This document shows positions 26,033 through 38,483 of a stretch of DNA of 64,000 bases, in pieces. The DNA lies in contig OZ316892.1 in NCBI GenBank assembly GCA_973895155.1, positions 7,502,001 through 7,566,000 of the forward strand, given 5' to 3'. Source of the stretch: Marsupella aquatica (taxonomy: Eukaryota > Marchantiophyta). The number at the start of each line of letters is the position of its first letter. Position 1 is the first letter of the stretch. A model generated the notes under the pieces. The model had not been told where the DNA came from. It worked only from the letters and a program-made list of their open reading frames with translations, and did not search any database. Position numbers and translations under genes: made by a program.

Positions 26033-27376
26033 AAGCTTCAGACAATGGCTTTTGGCCATAGCTATTTCATAAGGTTATAAAAAAGTTTGGTTTTTTAGTA
26101 ACCTCTACAGTGACTTATGAAAATGGAGTATGACCAATCTTTAAGGCAATTAAATTATGGACTATAAAGGTAGTCCATAACTTTTTTATGTAGGTAACCT
26201 TAACTTAGTAGTTAAGTTCCATCAGATTTCAAACTTTGAGATGCCATAATACAATAATGTATATAATAACAATCCTGATATGGGTAGAGTGTATGTGGAC
26301 CTATGTATGGCGGGGAGGCACATGGGAGGCCATATAAATGTATGGCCACCATGAAACCATAGGTAAACATAAAAGGCCGTTCCAGTTCATGTATGCCACA
26401 AAGAGGCTGTCAATGCTCAGACTCAGACCAAAAAGTTAGCCAGAATTCTACCAGTTGAGACACATTATGATTGAACCGCCCTGGCACATCCCAGATATTA
26501 TGAGACACAACATGATTGTTTATACCACCCTTGCAGATCCCAGAAGAGTATGTCTATATGATTAGACGTGGAATACCTTAGAATTAATATATATTCACCA
26601 TTAGGAGGTGCAAATCGGTGGTGACCCACATGGTTGTTTATCAATTGCTGGCCTTGAAGGAACCCTTAGTTTGCTTCAGTCTAAACCATAATAGTTGGTT
26701 TTTTTTGTCTTCCTTCTGTCTATAGTAAGGGGTCTCAAATCTCTCCTTTCTGCCTTCAGTTGCTGTCAAAAACAAATACCCAAGAAAAAAGTGGGAGACA
26801 CAAAAATGTCTCAAATCTCTCCCCTTTCTGCCACAAATACCCAAGAAAAAACTGGGAGACACAAAAATGTCTCCTTTCTGTATCCAGTCGCGGTCAAAAA
26901 CAAATACCCAAGAAAAAAGTGGCTGACACAAAAATGTATGTCCTCACCAGTGACTAAAATTGTAATTTTGGGCCAACTTTGTTTTCCGCAAACTCTGAAC
27001 TTTGAGACCCCCTAGTATATCTCTGAATGCCCTCTAACATCACACGGGCGCTCACATTACCCGATTACATTGTTCACATCATTCCATATGTTCTCAGAGT
27101 GAGTACAATTCAATTGCAACTTGCTCATATGTGCGTGTCTTTCGGTCGTTCCAACAAATGAGAGTATTATTTGCTGCCCTTCACGATATTACAGACGAAT
27201 GAGTGACGAATGCACTTCTATTGAATTTGAAATTAATATCTATCTTTCGTAGGCTCTCTAATATCCTCGACTGACATGAGCTGTTTGAACGATCTTTCTG
27301 ACCGAGTAAGACTTAATAATGCACTATGACCAAATACTCGAAGCTGTGATTAAAATTTGGGTCTGTTCAATGTCTC
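26033..27376. other. Intergenic with a triple repeat
   Basis: AT-rich region. At 26745-26940 there are three tandem copies of about 60-75 bp with AAATACCCAAGAAAAAA.TG and GACACAAAAATGT. Reading frames there follow the repeat. No gene is supported. Confidence 0.5.
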
Positions 27377-27766
27377 ATGTCTTTTCCAAATGAAATCTCC
27401 AAGCTTCCAATGAGTTCGAGAGTATTGCTCATCCTGATTAGTCTACAAGTCTCAGCAGATTTGAGGTGTTTGGTGCCTCGTAACTCTCAGTGCTACTGCT
27501 CCAAAACCTGCAAGCCGCAGATGTCTTCCTTTGTGCTCTCTAGTGTCGCCCAATCCAGCTCTCAGGATTGTGTAAAGCAGGAAGGACTTTGCAATTTCAA
27601 ATGTAGTACATTCAGTTTCAGCGGAGACAATTGCCGAAATTCAACGAACAGACACAATTGGGGACATGAATTCACCCAATATCTTGGGCTGTTTGACGCT
27701 GAATCGCTCCCTGTGCGACTTTGGCTGCATGACTACGCAATGAGCTGTGCAAAACCAGGAGTCTAA
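27377..27766 (+). CDS. Possible secreted cysteine-rich peptide, 129 aa (uncertain)
   Basis: An ORF whose internal ATG leads into a hydrophobic stretch (MSSRVLLILISLQVSA) like a signal peptide, followed by about ten cysteines (for example CYCSKTC). No family is recognised, no neighbour supports it, and it lies just beyond the 3' end of a broken BTB gene on the other strand. It may be chance. Confidence 0.25.
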   Translation: MSFPNEISKLPMSSRVLLILISLQVSADLRCLVPRNSQCYCSKTCKPQMSSFVLSSVAQSSSQDCVKQEGLCNFKCSTFSFSGDNCRNSTNRHNWGHEFTQYLGLFDAESLPVRLWLHDYAMSCAKPGV

Positions 27767-28065
27767 GTAAAGTTATCGTCTGCAGTGAGGTTGATTGCGT
27801 CTTTGGATGTGTAAAAGTGCAACGAGCTGATTGACGGTAAGTTACATCTTTTGTAATATTTCAAAAAAGGAAAGAGGACCCCGAAGTGCATAAAATAGGG
27901 GCAACAGCCAAACAAAGTGCGAGAAGCTCGGAAGAGGTAGAACCATGGTAACCTGCGTGAGCAGATATCAGAAACTTCCAACTTGCTCCATGCATCTAAC
28001 TACGATACCGGTGTACGTGACTACCTTCCAGTGTCGCTTCTTCCAGAAGTTCTTCAAGAAGGAGG

Positions 28066-28810
28066 CTAAGGTATTTCCGCCAGAACATTCCAAACAGCAT
28101 TGTCAAAATTGTCTTTCAAGAACTGCAATGCCGCCCGTTGGAGACCTGTAGAGTTAAACTTCCTAGCAATCTTCAACATCTTTACCACGTTCTCGCAGGT
28201 CATTGATTTTTTCATAGTCTCCTCGCATATACTTTGGAGGAAAGCAATGTTATATTTGTGAGCGACTGCAAATACCTCGTCCACAGGGACACTCTCAGTG
28301 AACTCAATTTCGGCATCATAACAGAATTTAATCATTGCTTTCATAACGTCTTGAGAGGCATCATCGATAAAAACTTTCCCTGTCCCCGCTTTTGGCATCT
28401 CAGCATCAAGTATGTTACAGAAGACAGATGATCTGCTGGACTGGATGCATAAATCGGCAAACAGAAGTCAGCGCGCTCCGCTTTTGTTAAACGTTCACAA
28501 CGCAGCTTGATATCCTCCATTAGTTGACTTCTGGATGAGCTGTGAAGAGGTATGTAAAGGACACTCCTAATTTCAAAGGTAATCTACAAATTATAGCAAG
28601 CAAGCAAGCCCATGATGTATAAGCTTGCAAAGAAATGTGCCAGGGTCAATCACGTACCAGAACAAACTTGTGAGCGAACAAATCCTCATCTTCAACTCTT
28701 CTGCCTTTCACTACGATCCTCACGTCACCTTTGAGAATTCCATCCACCGGCTCGTTATCTACTCGGTTCGTGGAGCGAAGGAACTAAAGCTTCGACCATA
28801 GCGTGGTGTT
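28066..28810 (-). pseudogene. BTB/POZ gene copy 1, broken in the N-terminal exon
   Basis: The last exon (28440-28066) is open and encodes RSSVFCNILDAEMPKAG and the rest of a BTB domain (IKFCYDAEIEF, VAHKYNIAFLQ), ending in LAEIP. The preceding exon (to 28658) has DNEPVDGILKGDVRIVV and AHKFVL before a GT donor, as in the copies at 31379 and 37460. Upstream of it the expected LQFL reads L-stop-F-L: TAG at 28784-28786 in place of CAG. The neighbouring segment appears to lack 5 nt relative to the intact copies. BTB proteins with this layout (CxxC pairs, coiled coil, split BTB) resemble Arabidopsis At4g08455 and usually serve as Cullin-3 adaptors. An ATG inside the last exon could still give a BTB-only peptide. 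Confidence 0.8.
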
Positions 28811-31378
28811 CACTCCAATAAGTCCACAAACAAAACAGAATGGGCTATTCTCGTCTGATTGCATTTTTGCCTTGCAATTACTACATCCAGTCCAAGGCAT
28901 TTTGAACCAGGATCTTCAATCGCTAAGTAACGTTCTCCACGGGACGTCAGAATTTAGCGTTTCCTCGAAGGAGCGAAATACGATAATTCTACTCTCTGGT
29001 GTGAATCCTGACGGCCCGTAAGAAAACCTACTTATAACCTTTGGAAGCAAAAGCAGATAGAAGCAAACGAAGACCTATCGATCGGTATACCGCAGTGTGG
29101 CGTTCAGCTTGGAGTCTTTCTAGCCGTTATTGGGTGCCCTTACTGTAAGGAGAAAATAGATCGACATGTGTTATCAACATGTGAAGAGTCACTCACAATA
29201 ATATAATTGAGCCCAGATTGGTGAACGTGCAACAAGCTTGAATGTAATTACCTCTATTTACATTGAAGAACGGCAGTAAGGGTAGTCAAATGACACTCAG
29301 CCCCAATGATCCCTTTAATAAATGATCTCAAGGGCGACCATGCACCCAATGTATGGCGTACAACTAAATTTGGAGTTGCGGCTGGAAAATGACAATTGGG
29401 GACAAAATGAGTCTCTAAAAATCAGCATGTGAGGAGCCACTCAAAATATGAAACCAATTGAGCCTGAATTGGTGAACATGCAACAGGCTTGTCTGAATGT
29501 ACTCACCTCCATTTAAAATTACAGAACGGCAATAAGGCTAGAAAAATGACACTCAGCCCCAATGAACCCCTTAATAAATTATTTCAAGGGGACCATGCAC
29601 CCAATGTATTCCAACTACGGCCTCAATCAGCAAAGACCAGGAGGGTACAAACTCAGCCCCAACCCTTACTTGACAGTTTTCCTAAACAATCCTTAGAATA
29701 TATTTGGCTTCACACCACCTTAGATTAAAATTGTGTGACCAAGAAAATGACCTAATTATATTAATGTCTGTAATAATTATACAAATCCAATTATAACAGA
29801 AAACCCAGTGCCTGGAAATTGGGTAACTTACACTAGAGTGAATCAATGGGTTGGAAATGGCTTATTGCAATTAAACTACTGGGTTCAGCGGGGGTTGGTC
29901 AATACCCAGTTATCGTAAGGCTTTCAAGAAGTGCGCTGGAGATGCTTGAGGTCTCAGATTATTTAGTCTTGAATGATTACACAAAATTCCATTAAGTATA
30001 ACATCATACATACTTTGACGTTTACAAGGTAATAAGCTCTAGTGATACATAGTCATGAAAGTTCAGGTGGGTCATCCAAAATCTGTAGATTGATTCAAAA
30101 TCTGACATTCCTTCTAGTTAAAATAAATAAATTATTAGCATAGTAGCGGATTTAACCATATGTGTGACCAGGCGTCTCGTTTGTGGTTCCACAAAAGTTT
30201 TCTAAGGGAAAAACCCAATATGATACAAACTAAGGATTCCATCAAACACCTAAGTGACAAAATTTCACAGACATTCATTTGACGGTAAAGACTTTTACTG
30301 AAAATGGCAAAATAAAAACATCTTAGACCTTACTTTATGTAATAATATCCTGTTGAAAGGCATTAATGGCAACCCATTTGCAATAAACAGCCCGTCGAAC
30401 TAGACCTAAATCCCTATTTTGGAGGGGCATCATGGCACATTATGTGGGTGTTTCTCTACATAACGGGAAAAAGGGTGCAAAACTGCTGGGAAACATGGAA
30501 ATTGGGGACACCTTTAATTCAGCAGGGTTTGCTCCTATTGGCTGAACAAAGTTCCATTGAAGTCATGGGGCTCTGAAATTGCCCTAGAACTTATTTTGGG
30601 TGATTGTATTGTAGAAAATAATCCAAAAATTATTGTGCACCCTGAAGTTCAACTTATTGTGACCTCGTGGGTTTGGTCATGGGCCTGGTTGGCTGAACTT
30701 GTTCAATATTACGATGGCCCCCAAAAATAGACCTAGAGTGCATTGTCTAAGCAGATTTCCCACCATATTCTAAAAACCTTAAACTACAAACCATCTTGTT
30801 TAGCCTAGAGTGACCACATTGGTTACGGAGGGTGCACTTAAAGCGAACTTACTGCACCTTCCTATAACACACGAAGCAGCCCATGTTACTAAGATATGCC
30901 ATAATCACCCATCTTACTAAGATGCGCCATAATCAGTACTCAAAGCAGCTGCCTCACTGCCTCAGTCTTTGCACGGAGGCGCATGCAATCTGCGCGCCGC
31001 CAGTTTATAAATGCAATTTAGTTGAACGATTCCTTTAATTTTGTCTTGATACCTCTTGGGGCTTGGTGGGTTTCACATAATTGCTTCCAGAATTCTCGCA
31101 GCCATTTCTTGCATTTGCAGTCTGTTGAATACTTGAATGGTTGTTTATAATTGCCTTCCTCTTTTCCGTAAATTCTGCACTCGAGATTTTGAGATGAAAC
31201 ATAAAGTTCGTCTTGACGGCAAGGTGATTGTATATACCTGAACGGCGGTCCCGAATTGCCTCACGGAAAACCTTCAACAAAAGCCTTCGGCACCGACGAC
31301 TTCATCGAATTCTCGCGTCAGAAGAACGTGAAATTCTAGAATTCTGACGAGTACGCTAACGAATTCCCTGTTCCGAAA
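28811..31378. other. Intergenic with a 250-bp direct repeat
   Basis: Between two divergently oriented BTB copies. 29176-29352 and 29426-29611 are diverged direct repeats sharing GACACTCAGCCCCAATGA and GACCATGCACCCAATGTAT. The rest is AT-rich and without a supported gene. Confidence 0.5.
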
Positions 31379-32394
31379 ATGATGCGGGGAGATCCTATTC
31401 GCATATCAAATGTACCGCCCGTTATTAAGCGGGACGATTCGGGGCAATCCGGGAGAACTTTTGGTGCTTGCAACGAAACCACCACAATCAATGTATCGCC
31501 TGGTACGCAGAGAGGGTTGGGGCGAATCGGCCCGGGGATTCCAGTATGTGCTGCTTGCAACAAAAGCATTACAGATATATTGCCCGGCACGACGAGATCA
31601 TACTGTGAACCATGCTCACCTCTTCGACAGAGTTCCGAGCTCAAGAAGCTACGGAGTGAGCTCGAAATGGTTCAGTCAAAGCTGCAGTTTCTTAGGCCCC
31701 AGAAGCAACAAGATAACGAGCCGGTAGATGGAATTTTCAAAGGAGACGTGAGGATAGTGGTACAAGGCCGAAGCCGTGAGCCTTTGTATGCTCACAAGTT
31801 TGTTCTGGTGCGTGATCGATCCTGGCGCTCCATTTGTTTGCAAGTTTATGCATGTGCTTGTATGGTTATTGCGTTTTCAGTCTAGGAGTTTCGTCCTGAA
31901 GAATAGCTGTGCACAGCATACCGAAACCTCACATTTTGGAGGATTCCAATCAAGGTGAGTCGAGGAAGTTGGACTAGGCCACAACTCACTCGTTTGCGAA
32001 AAATATGCAGTGCAGGAGATCATCTGTCTTCCGTAAGATATTCACAACATCTTTGTGCACACTGAATCTGGAGGAGCCGGGGACAATTTGTATCTATGAT
32101 GCCTCTTTGGAAGCCATGCAAGCAGTGATTAAATTCTGCTACAATGCCGAAGTAGACTTCACCGACGAAGTCACTGTTGAAGAGATAGTGGGAGTCGCGC
32201 GAAAGTATGATATTGAGCTCCTCCAAAAAATATGTGAAGAGAATATGATGGCAACAATAAGCTGCGAGAACCTGTCAAAGAGGTTAATGGCCGCTAAGAA
32301 GTTTGAACTGACAGGTCTCGAAGCGGCGGCATCACAGTTCTTCAAGGACCATTTCGACGAGGCTTTTAAGAATGTTCTGGCAGAAATATTCTAG
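31379..32394 (+). CDS. BTB/POZ domain protein, At4g08455-like, copy 2 (2 exons, 270 aa)
   Basis: Exon 1 (31379-31807) ends at AAGTTTGTTCTG before GTGCGTG; exon 2 (32011-32394) follows ATATGCAG and ends at TAG. The two exons total 813 nt. The N-terminus has a probable zinc-binding pair of CxxC motifs (VCAACNK and YCEPC) around residues 59-82, then a coiled coil (ELKKLRSELEMVQSKLQFL), then a BTB domain split by the intron in the FVL/RSSVF loop. Exon 2 has AVIKFCYNAEVDF and VARKYDIELLQKICEENM. Related plant proteins are thought to recruit substrates to CUL3 E3 ligases. The exon-2 start lacks the usual short acidic MLxxxM turn (FRKIFTTSLCTLN instead), so the domain may be altered. No promoter element is recognised. 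Confidence 0.8.
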
Positions 32395-33054
32395 AAGCCT
32401 CGGTCTGGACCAAGTAAAACGAGATCGTCGGATCTTCTCAGTAAGAATTCAGTTCTGGGTGGCTGGCAATTAGACCGGATATATGCAGTATTTTGAATAG
32501 TTTTAATGAACTTTTAGCTATTTGCATTCAGGTTTTGCACAGATAGAGGATCACTTCTGTCTAGTGGCACCTATCAAAAGACGCCCAACTTTCGGCTAGT
32601 TCTGGGCTTTGTATCAACATTCGCTGTGGATAATATGGTTTCATCAATCTCATAGGCAAGCTCTCTGGCCTCCTTTGCAATCCTACACTGACCGTGAACT
32701 CTGGATGTCTAGTCGTGCTTATCTCTAAAGCCTCCCATTTTCCCCTTCGAATGAGATCAATTAGAGCACGCGCAAACACTGTCCACCTTTCGACAGGCCA
32801 GCGAACTGTCTCCCAGCTACACTACGTACACTTATGAACTTGGATAATTTTGGACAGGTTAGAATGAAACCTTAGCATTTGGCAGGACGAGCACACATAT
32901 AGAAGAAGGTTGGTATGTCCAGGCTCCAACCCATTTCTGACTTGAAGGCATTTAAAGTGTCGGAACTCAGAAAGACCTCAGAAGCTGTCGGCCTGTAACC
33001 TCTTTGCTTGATAAGGAAAAAACTGGCTGCTGGTGCAATGTCCCCTTTGAGTGC
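32395..33054. other. 3' flank of BTB copy 2
   Basis: About 660 bp without a supported gene; similar in character to the downstream region of copy 3 at 38484. Confidence 0.4.
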
Positions 33055-33500
33055 TTGGTGAGAGCATTTACTGTCAATTCCTCCGTCTTCTTCACATTGA
33101 TGAGCACAGGTAACTGAGTAAATAAGTTGCTCGAGCTTTTGAGTAGAGCTGCCAGCGTACTATCGATGCAGGCCCCACCGCCCAGCAGCAGTGTCCACAA
33201 AATGTCCGTCCACACTAGAGCTGCAGCCGGAGGCTAGACTACTAACTGCTAGCCGTACGTAGTATGGCAACCCTGCTGTCTCATAATTAGGCCTTGAGCC
33301 ACGGACTCGAATGAAACATCCCCCGATCCCCGCAATTTTTTTAGTGCAGTTCGCAGGTTTCGGTCCGACTTTGAGATCCTTGCGGTCGAGTCAAAAAGAG
33401 TAGTTGCCACGGATGCAAATGAAACATCGCCGCAGTTTTTAGAGTGCAGTTTGCAGGTTTTGATCCGACATTTGAGATCGTTGCGGTCCAGCCAAAAAGG
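33055..33500 (+). promoter_or_regulatory. Orphan copy of the BTB 5' flanking region
   Basis: This segment matches the DNA in front of BTB copy 3 (37200-37390): GAGCTGCAGCCGGAGGCTAGAC, CTAGCCG, CATAATTAGGCCT and GACxCGAATGAAA.ATC in the same order. A second, partial internal copy (ATGCAAATGAAACATCGCCGCAG, about 33410-33500) follows. No BTB coding sequence comes after it, so it marks a lost copy. Confidence 0.65.
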
Positions 33501-33625
33501 ATAGTTGTGAAAGCATATTTGTCTTAAAGTAGTTTTGTCTGTTGTGCTTTACCCTCCTTACTATAAAAGGGGTCTCCGTAACTGCACATCAAAATATGGA
33601 ATATATGGTATACAACATCCTTGCA

Positions 33626-34200
33626 TACCTTGATAACCCTAGTTTTTTTCTTTTAATCAATGAATGCATCACATTTTGATGTGTGATTACCAGGGAACCC
33701 TAGGTTTTTTTCTTTTAATCAATGAATGCAGCCACATTTTGATCTGTGATTACAAGGGAAAGGATGCGGGGTCCTTACTTGCTCTCTACACTGATTACCA
33801 GGTCCTTACTTGCTCTCCTACACTGATTACCGTAATTAGTGTCACACACAATACTTAGGAACAAAGGTTTTTGAAGTATATCACCATGATTTATGAGTGT
33901 GAGATTATATAAAAAAATACACTGATTACCTTAATTACTGTCACACACAATATTTAGGAACAAAGGTTTTTGAAGGATATCACCATAATTTGTGAGAGTG
34001 AGATTATACAAGAAATGAGAGTAAATACATGTCCTTCTAAATTAAAGTAAGTGAAATTATTTCTGGTGATAGGTTTATAGTGTGCATTGAACTCTGAATT
34101 AATGAATGAGAGTAAATACATGCCATTCTAAATTAAAGTAAGCAAAATTATTTCCAGTACCACGCAAACAGTGTGTGATGAACTCTGAATTAATGTGTGT
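33626..34200. repeat. Nested short tandem duplications
   Basis: Pairs include TTTTTTTCTTTTAATCAATG (33644 and 33707), GGTCCTTACTTGCTCTC with CACTGATTACC (33770 and 33802), ACACACAATA.TTAGGAACAA (33844 and 33945), and GAATGAGAGTAAATACATG-like blocks near 34020 and 34105. No coding content is seen; 34200-34935 is AT-rich with nothing recognised. Confidence 0.7.
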
Positions 34201-34935
34201 AATTTATGAAAAATATAAATTTTTCCACTCATAACAAAGATGTATTTGCAATGGGCATATAAAATTAATAAATGAATGTCAATTGATGTAAAGTATTTTT
34301 TAAATTATTTTTTTGGGAAATTTACCAAACCTCATAGAAAGTGAAGAATCAATCACAATAGTTGAACCCAAGACCTGTCAATCTCTATTCAAGTGAGTTA
34401 TCACAAAGTCATGTCTCTCAGGGCAGAAATGTCAATTTAAATTCAGACTTCATTAAAGTATGATAAAACTAAGTATTAATGCAATCAAAATCAAACTAAA
34501 ATAAATTATGTATAATAAACTAAATTCATTGCTTGTACTATTGCAATCAGAGTCTAAGTTAAATTCATTTCCAAATCCAGATTCATCATCTTATGATCTG
34601 GAATTGTTATTTTCAGTCTCAGAATTCATAGGGGTTTTTTTATAGTCTCATTTTTTATTAATCTATAGGAGACTAATAAGGAACCTACTTTTTATATTCT
34701 TTTGAGATTTGATGTCACACCTGTATTAGTGTGTGTGAGATTATTTAAGTAAGGAGACTAAATAAGTTATGATACTAAGTAGGATAAACAATGTAGTCGA
34801 TGCTCCATCCTCTGAGCTTTTAAGAATTCAAACTACAGATTGTCTCACCTCAGTTACCAATTTGAACTATTGGCTCTAGACTGGCTAACTTGGCTGTCCG
34901 TAACTCTTGCTTGTAAGTGACTTTACATCAAGAAC

Positions 34936-36702
34936 TATAATACAAGGTTGCGTCTTTTTATGCAGTGGTCGTCATTCAAAAATACAGTGCCAAGAAAAGA
35001 AGTAACCAATAAACAGAAGGGATAAAACCAAAAGCAAATTAAATATAGTGTGAACCAAAAAGTACAGGAAATCTTTTCACCCAGTAATCAATTGGTGGAC
35101 ACAAAAAACAAAAAATGTAACTAACCCTGTTGCATGCACTTTTCAAAAAGAATCTAATGGTGGGAACAAAACACAAAAAAGTACCTAACCCAATTGTATG
35201 CAAGAGTATCATAAGTGATATACCATATCCTCTAAAAATGGATACGGTATTATTTACAAACTCAAGAAAAAATGGGAACAATCCTAGGTCTTAAGTAAAA
35301 ATTTGTTTTTGTGTAAATGTAGGATCCATCCATATCTCTATTAATCTGGATTACCTCTGCCCAAGCTACCCATAACCTACCCAAACCCAACTAAAATAAA
35401 AAAATTGGAATATTATTGAAAACTAATTATTCAAATTGAGGCTTAAAGAATTCGATAATAACTTTAAAGTTTTGAAAAAACTTGAGTATTAATAATGTAT
35501 ATATATGATATTAATTTCTCTAAAATTTTATAATATAATAAAAAATATTTTTTTCTATCACTTGGTTGTGCTTAGACTCTATGTTGCGGTGACTATTATC
35601 TCAGCCTCCAATTTCTATGTGCAGTGCACGAGTTGTTGCACACCACCACAACAACTCTACCTTGCCTTGACATATTTTTTCATCTCGCCATTTTTTATGA
35701 CATTGACATTTTTATCTCATGACAATGTTTTCTCACCCTCAACATCGTTTAGGTCCTTGATATATTTTCTCACCTTGACATCATTATCTCACCACAACAT
35801 CTTTCCCTCACCTTCGACATATGTTCTCTCCTCAACGTCATTTCTCACCTCGCCATGTTTTTTCTCTCCTCAACATCACCTTGACTTCTTTGTCTCACCT
35901 CAACATCTCTTTTTGTCATAGTGACATTTGTTTTCACCTCAAAATCTGACCTATTTCTCAACTTCACATTTTTATCTCACCACAACATCTTTCCCTCACC
36001 CTCAACATCTTTTCCTCATCTTCACATATTTTTCTCACATCGCCATCTTTTCTCTCCTTGACATAGTTTTTGCTCTACTTCTTTTCCTAGCTCAACATCT
36101 CTTTTTCTCATCAACATCTTTGTTCACCTCGACATCTTTTTCTCACCTCCACTTCTTTTTCTCACTTCAACTTCTTTTTCTTACCACAACATCTATTTTC
36201 ACCTCAACATATTTTTCTCACCACACCATCTTTTGTGCAACTTTTGTCTTAACAACATCTTTTTTACTTAGTGACAACTTTTCTCTTAACGACACCTTGG
36301 GCAACGTGATATTTCTTTTCTTAAGGACATATTGGGTGCCACAACATCTTGGGTGACACAATATCATTTTTCTTGAGTACATCTTGGGTGTCACAACATT
36401 TTTGTTCTCAACAACATCTTGGGTGACACGATATCTTTTTTCTTCATTAATGACACATTGGGTGACACAACATTTTTTTTGTTCATGACATCTTCAGTTG
36501 GGCGACACTACATTTTCTTTCTTAACGACATCTTGGGCGACATCACATCTTTTTTTCTTAACGGCATCTTGGGCGGCAGAACATATTTGTTCTTAACGAC
36601 ATCTTGGGCGACACAACATCTTTTTGTCTTAACGACATCTTAGAGGACATGACATTTTGGGCGACACGACATCTTTTGTGCAACATACGGGTATTGAGCT
36701 AG
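34936..36702 (+). mobile_element. Helitron-like element A with internal minisatellite
   Basis: The start TATAATACAAGGTTGCG followed by AGTGGTCGTCATTCAAA matches the starts at 52469 and 53170. The end is GTGCAACATACGGGTATTGA then GCTAG, followed by T, resembling Helitron 3' ends (short hairpin, then CTAG with insertion before T). From about 35690 the element is filled with degenerate units (TTCTCACCTCAACATCTTT), changing to units of about 36 bp (TTAACGACATCTTGGGCGAC) by 36250-36680. No Rep/helicase ORF is present, so it would be non-autonomous. The 5' TC expected of Helitrons is not clear. ORFs across the array are repeat artefacts. Confidence 0.5.
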
Positions 36703-37199
36703 TGCTTCTATAATAGTCTGTAACTAAAGTTTTGAGACTCCTTATTGTAGTTTCCTGGTTAGAGGAAAACTTAAGAATAGGATGTATTCAGAGAAATGTG
36801 CAAATCCTGTGTGACACAAAAGTGTATATCCATTTCAAACAGTACCCAACAATCCATACACATTGAACGGGTAAGCCACAAAAGTGTATACCCATTTCAA
36901 ACAGTACCCTACAATCTATACACATTGAACGGGTACGCCACGGACTTATGGACCTAGGAGCGTTCAGAGACCTGGAGGCCCAGGGTTTCCCCTGCGGCAG
37001 GGCCGCATGGTGGGAAAGGGGACGACAGGGACGAGCGTCCCTATTGCAATACGGACAAGGGCGCAGGGTCCCTAGCAAAAGACGAGGCTCACTAGGGAGT
37101 GACACCTGCCGGAGTTTAAACTTTAAGATGAGTGTAAGCACGGTTCTAATGGGACATTAATTGGCATAGATATTGCCAATCGAAGTGAATCTCCGCAAG
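36703..37199. other. Spacer with short tandem duplication
   Basis: Two copies of GTGTATA(T/C)CCATTTCAAACAG with CATTGAACGGGTA lie at about 36820-36870 and 36890-36935. No gene is supported. Confidence 0.5.
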
Positions 37200-37459
37200 A
37201 GCATTTGCTGTCAAGTCCCCCATCTTCTTAGTTAATTAACATTGATGAGTACAGGTAACTCAGGGTGGCTTTACAAGACGTTCACGCTAGAGCTGCAGCC
37301 GGAGGCTAGACTACCAATTGCTAGCCGCAGGAATGACACACCCTGCTGTGTCATAATTAGGCCTCTAGTGTTGGAATGGAGCCAAGGACGCGAATGAAAT
37401 ATCGCCGCCGTATTAAGGATCCACCACAATTAAGGATAAGACCTGAGTGAGGATCCCAA
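37200..37459 (+). promoter_or_regulatory. 5' flank of BTB copy 3, shared among array members
   Basis: Immediately upstream of the ATG at 37460. Shared with 33055-33310 and, in its second half, with 51990-52080 (GTGTCATAATT(A/G)GGCCTC, GGACGCGAATGAAAT, GCCGCCG). Conservation in all three places suggests it was copied with the gene and probably contains the core promoter. Confidence 0.55.
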
Positions 37460-38483
37460 ATGACTGACCAAACCTGCGATCAAAGCAATAGGTTTTCCTA
37501 CAGTTGTGCCAACGGGAGAAGAAACGTGAGATTCGGACTTCCCGTGGAGAGCACTGCTAAGCAGACACCCTGTTTCAAAATGTCGTGGTCGACGACTCGA
37601 TCTCAATGTCTTGGTTGCAGACAAGGATTTGAACACAGACCCACCCATACAATTATATCATTTTGTCCTGAATGCTCACTTACTCAACTGGACGCGAAGG
37701 ATGCTGAGATCAAGAGGTTACGGTCTGACCTCGGGATGGTACAGTCGAGGCTACAGTTTCTTTGCCCTCAGAAGGAACTTCACAACGAGTTGGTGCATGG
37801 TATTCTCAAGAGTGATGTGATGATCATCGTCCAAGGCAAAAGAGATGAGTCTTTGGTCGCTCACAAGTTTGTTCTGGTGCGTGATCCTGGCGCCCCATTG
37901 CTTTGCAAGTTTACTTGTATATTGTAGCAACCTTTGACATTAAGCGTGTAGCTGCGGTACGTAGCTAAAAGTTTGCATCTCTTTAAAATAGCTTTTGTCA
38001 CAGCTTAGCAAAAATTGGTGTGGAGGATCGATGCCAATCAAGGAGACCTGAGGACGCATGTGTTGTGTGTCGTGACTTCTGTTTGCCGAAACGTGCATGC
38101 AGTCAACCAGATCATCTGTCTTCTGTAAGATGTTCGACGCCAATATGCTGGAAGGGGAGACAGGGACAGTTCTCATCGATGATGCCTCTCATGACGTTGT
38201 CAAATCAGTTATTAAATTTTGCTATGATGCCGAAATTGACTTCATTTCAGACGGTATTAGTGCGGAAGAAGTACTAGAAGTCGCTCACAAATATGACATT
38301 GGTCTCCTCCAAAAAAGATGTGAGCAGGAAATGAGTACAACAATAAGCTGCGAGAACCTGCCAAAGATGTTTAAGATCGCCAAGAAGTTTGGGTTGAGAG
38401 ATCTCGAGCGGGCCGCATCGCAGTTCTTGAAAGATCATTATGACACTGATATTGCGAGTGTTCTGACGGAAATACTTCCATAG
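37460..38483 (+). CDS. BTB/POZ domain protein, At4g08455-like, copy 3 (2 exons, 265 aa)
   Basis: Exon 1 (37460-37876) ends at AAGTTTGTTCTG before GTGCGTGA; exon 2 (38103-38483) follows GTGCATGCAG. Together they are 798 nt with no stop. The product has CxxC pairs (QCLGCRQ and FCPECSL), a coiled coil (AKDAEIKRLRSDLGMVQSRL), VAHKFVL, then RSSVFCKMFDANMLEGETG, VIKFCYDAEIDF and VAHKYDIGLLQKRCEQEM, a complete BTB fold with a short alpha-helical tail. This is the best preserved member of the array and the likely functional reference. The probable role is as a CUL3 ubiquitin-ligase adaptor with an N-terminal zinc-binding substrate region; the substrate is unknown. Confidence 0.88.

Noticed and set aside
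33664-34200. CRISPR-like pattern of repeated phrases with spacers
   Set aside because: Repeats are diverged tandem duplications of different units with no regular spacing; the genome is a plant nuclear genome.
35505-36356. Two adjacent plus-strand ORFs rich in Phe, Ser, Thr and His
   Set aside because: Pure translation of the CTCACC/ACATCTTTT minisatellite inside a Helitron-like element.
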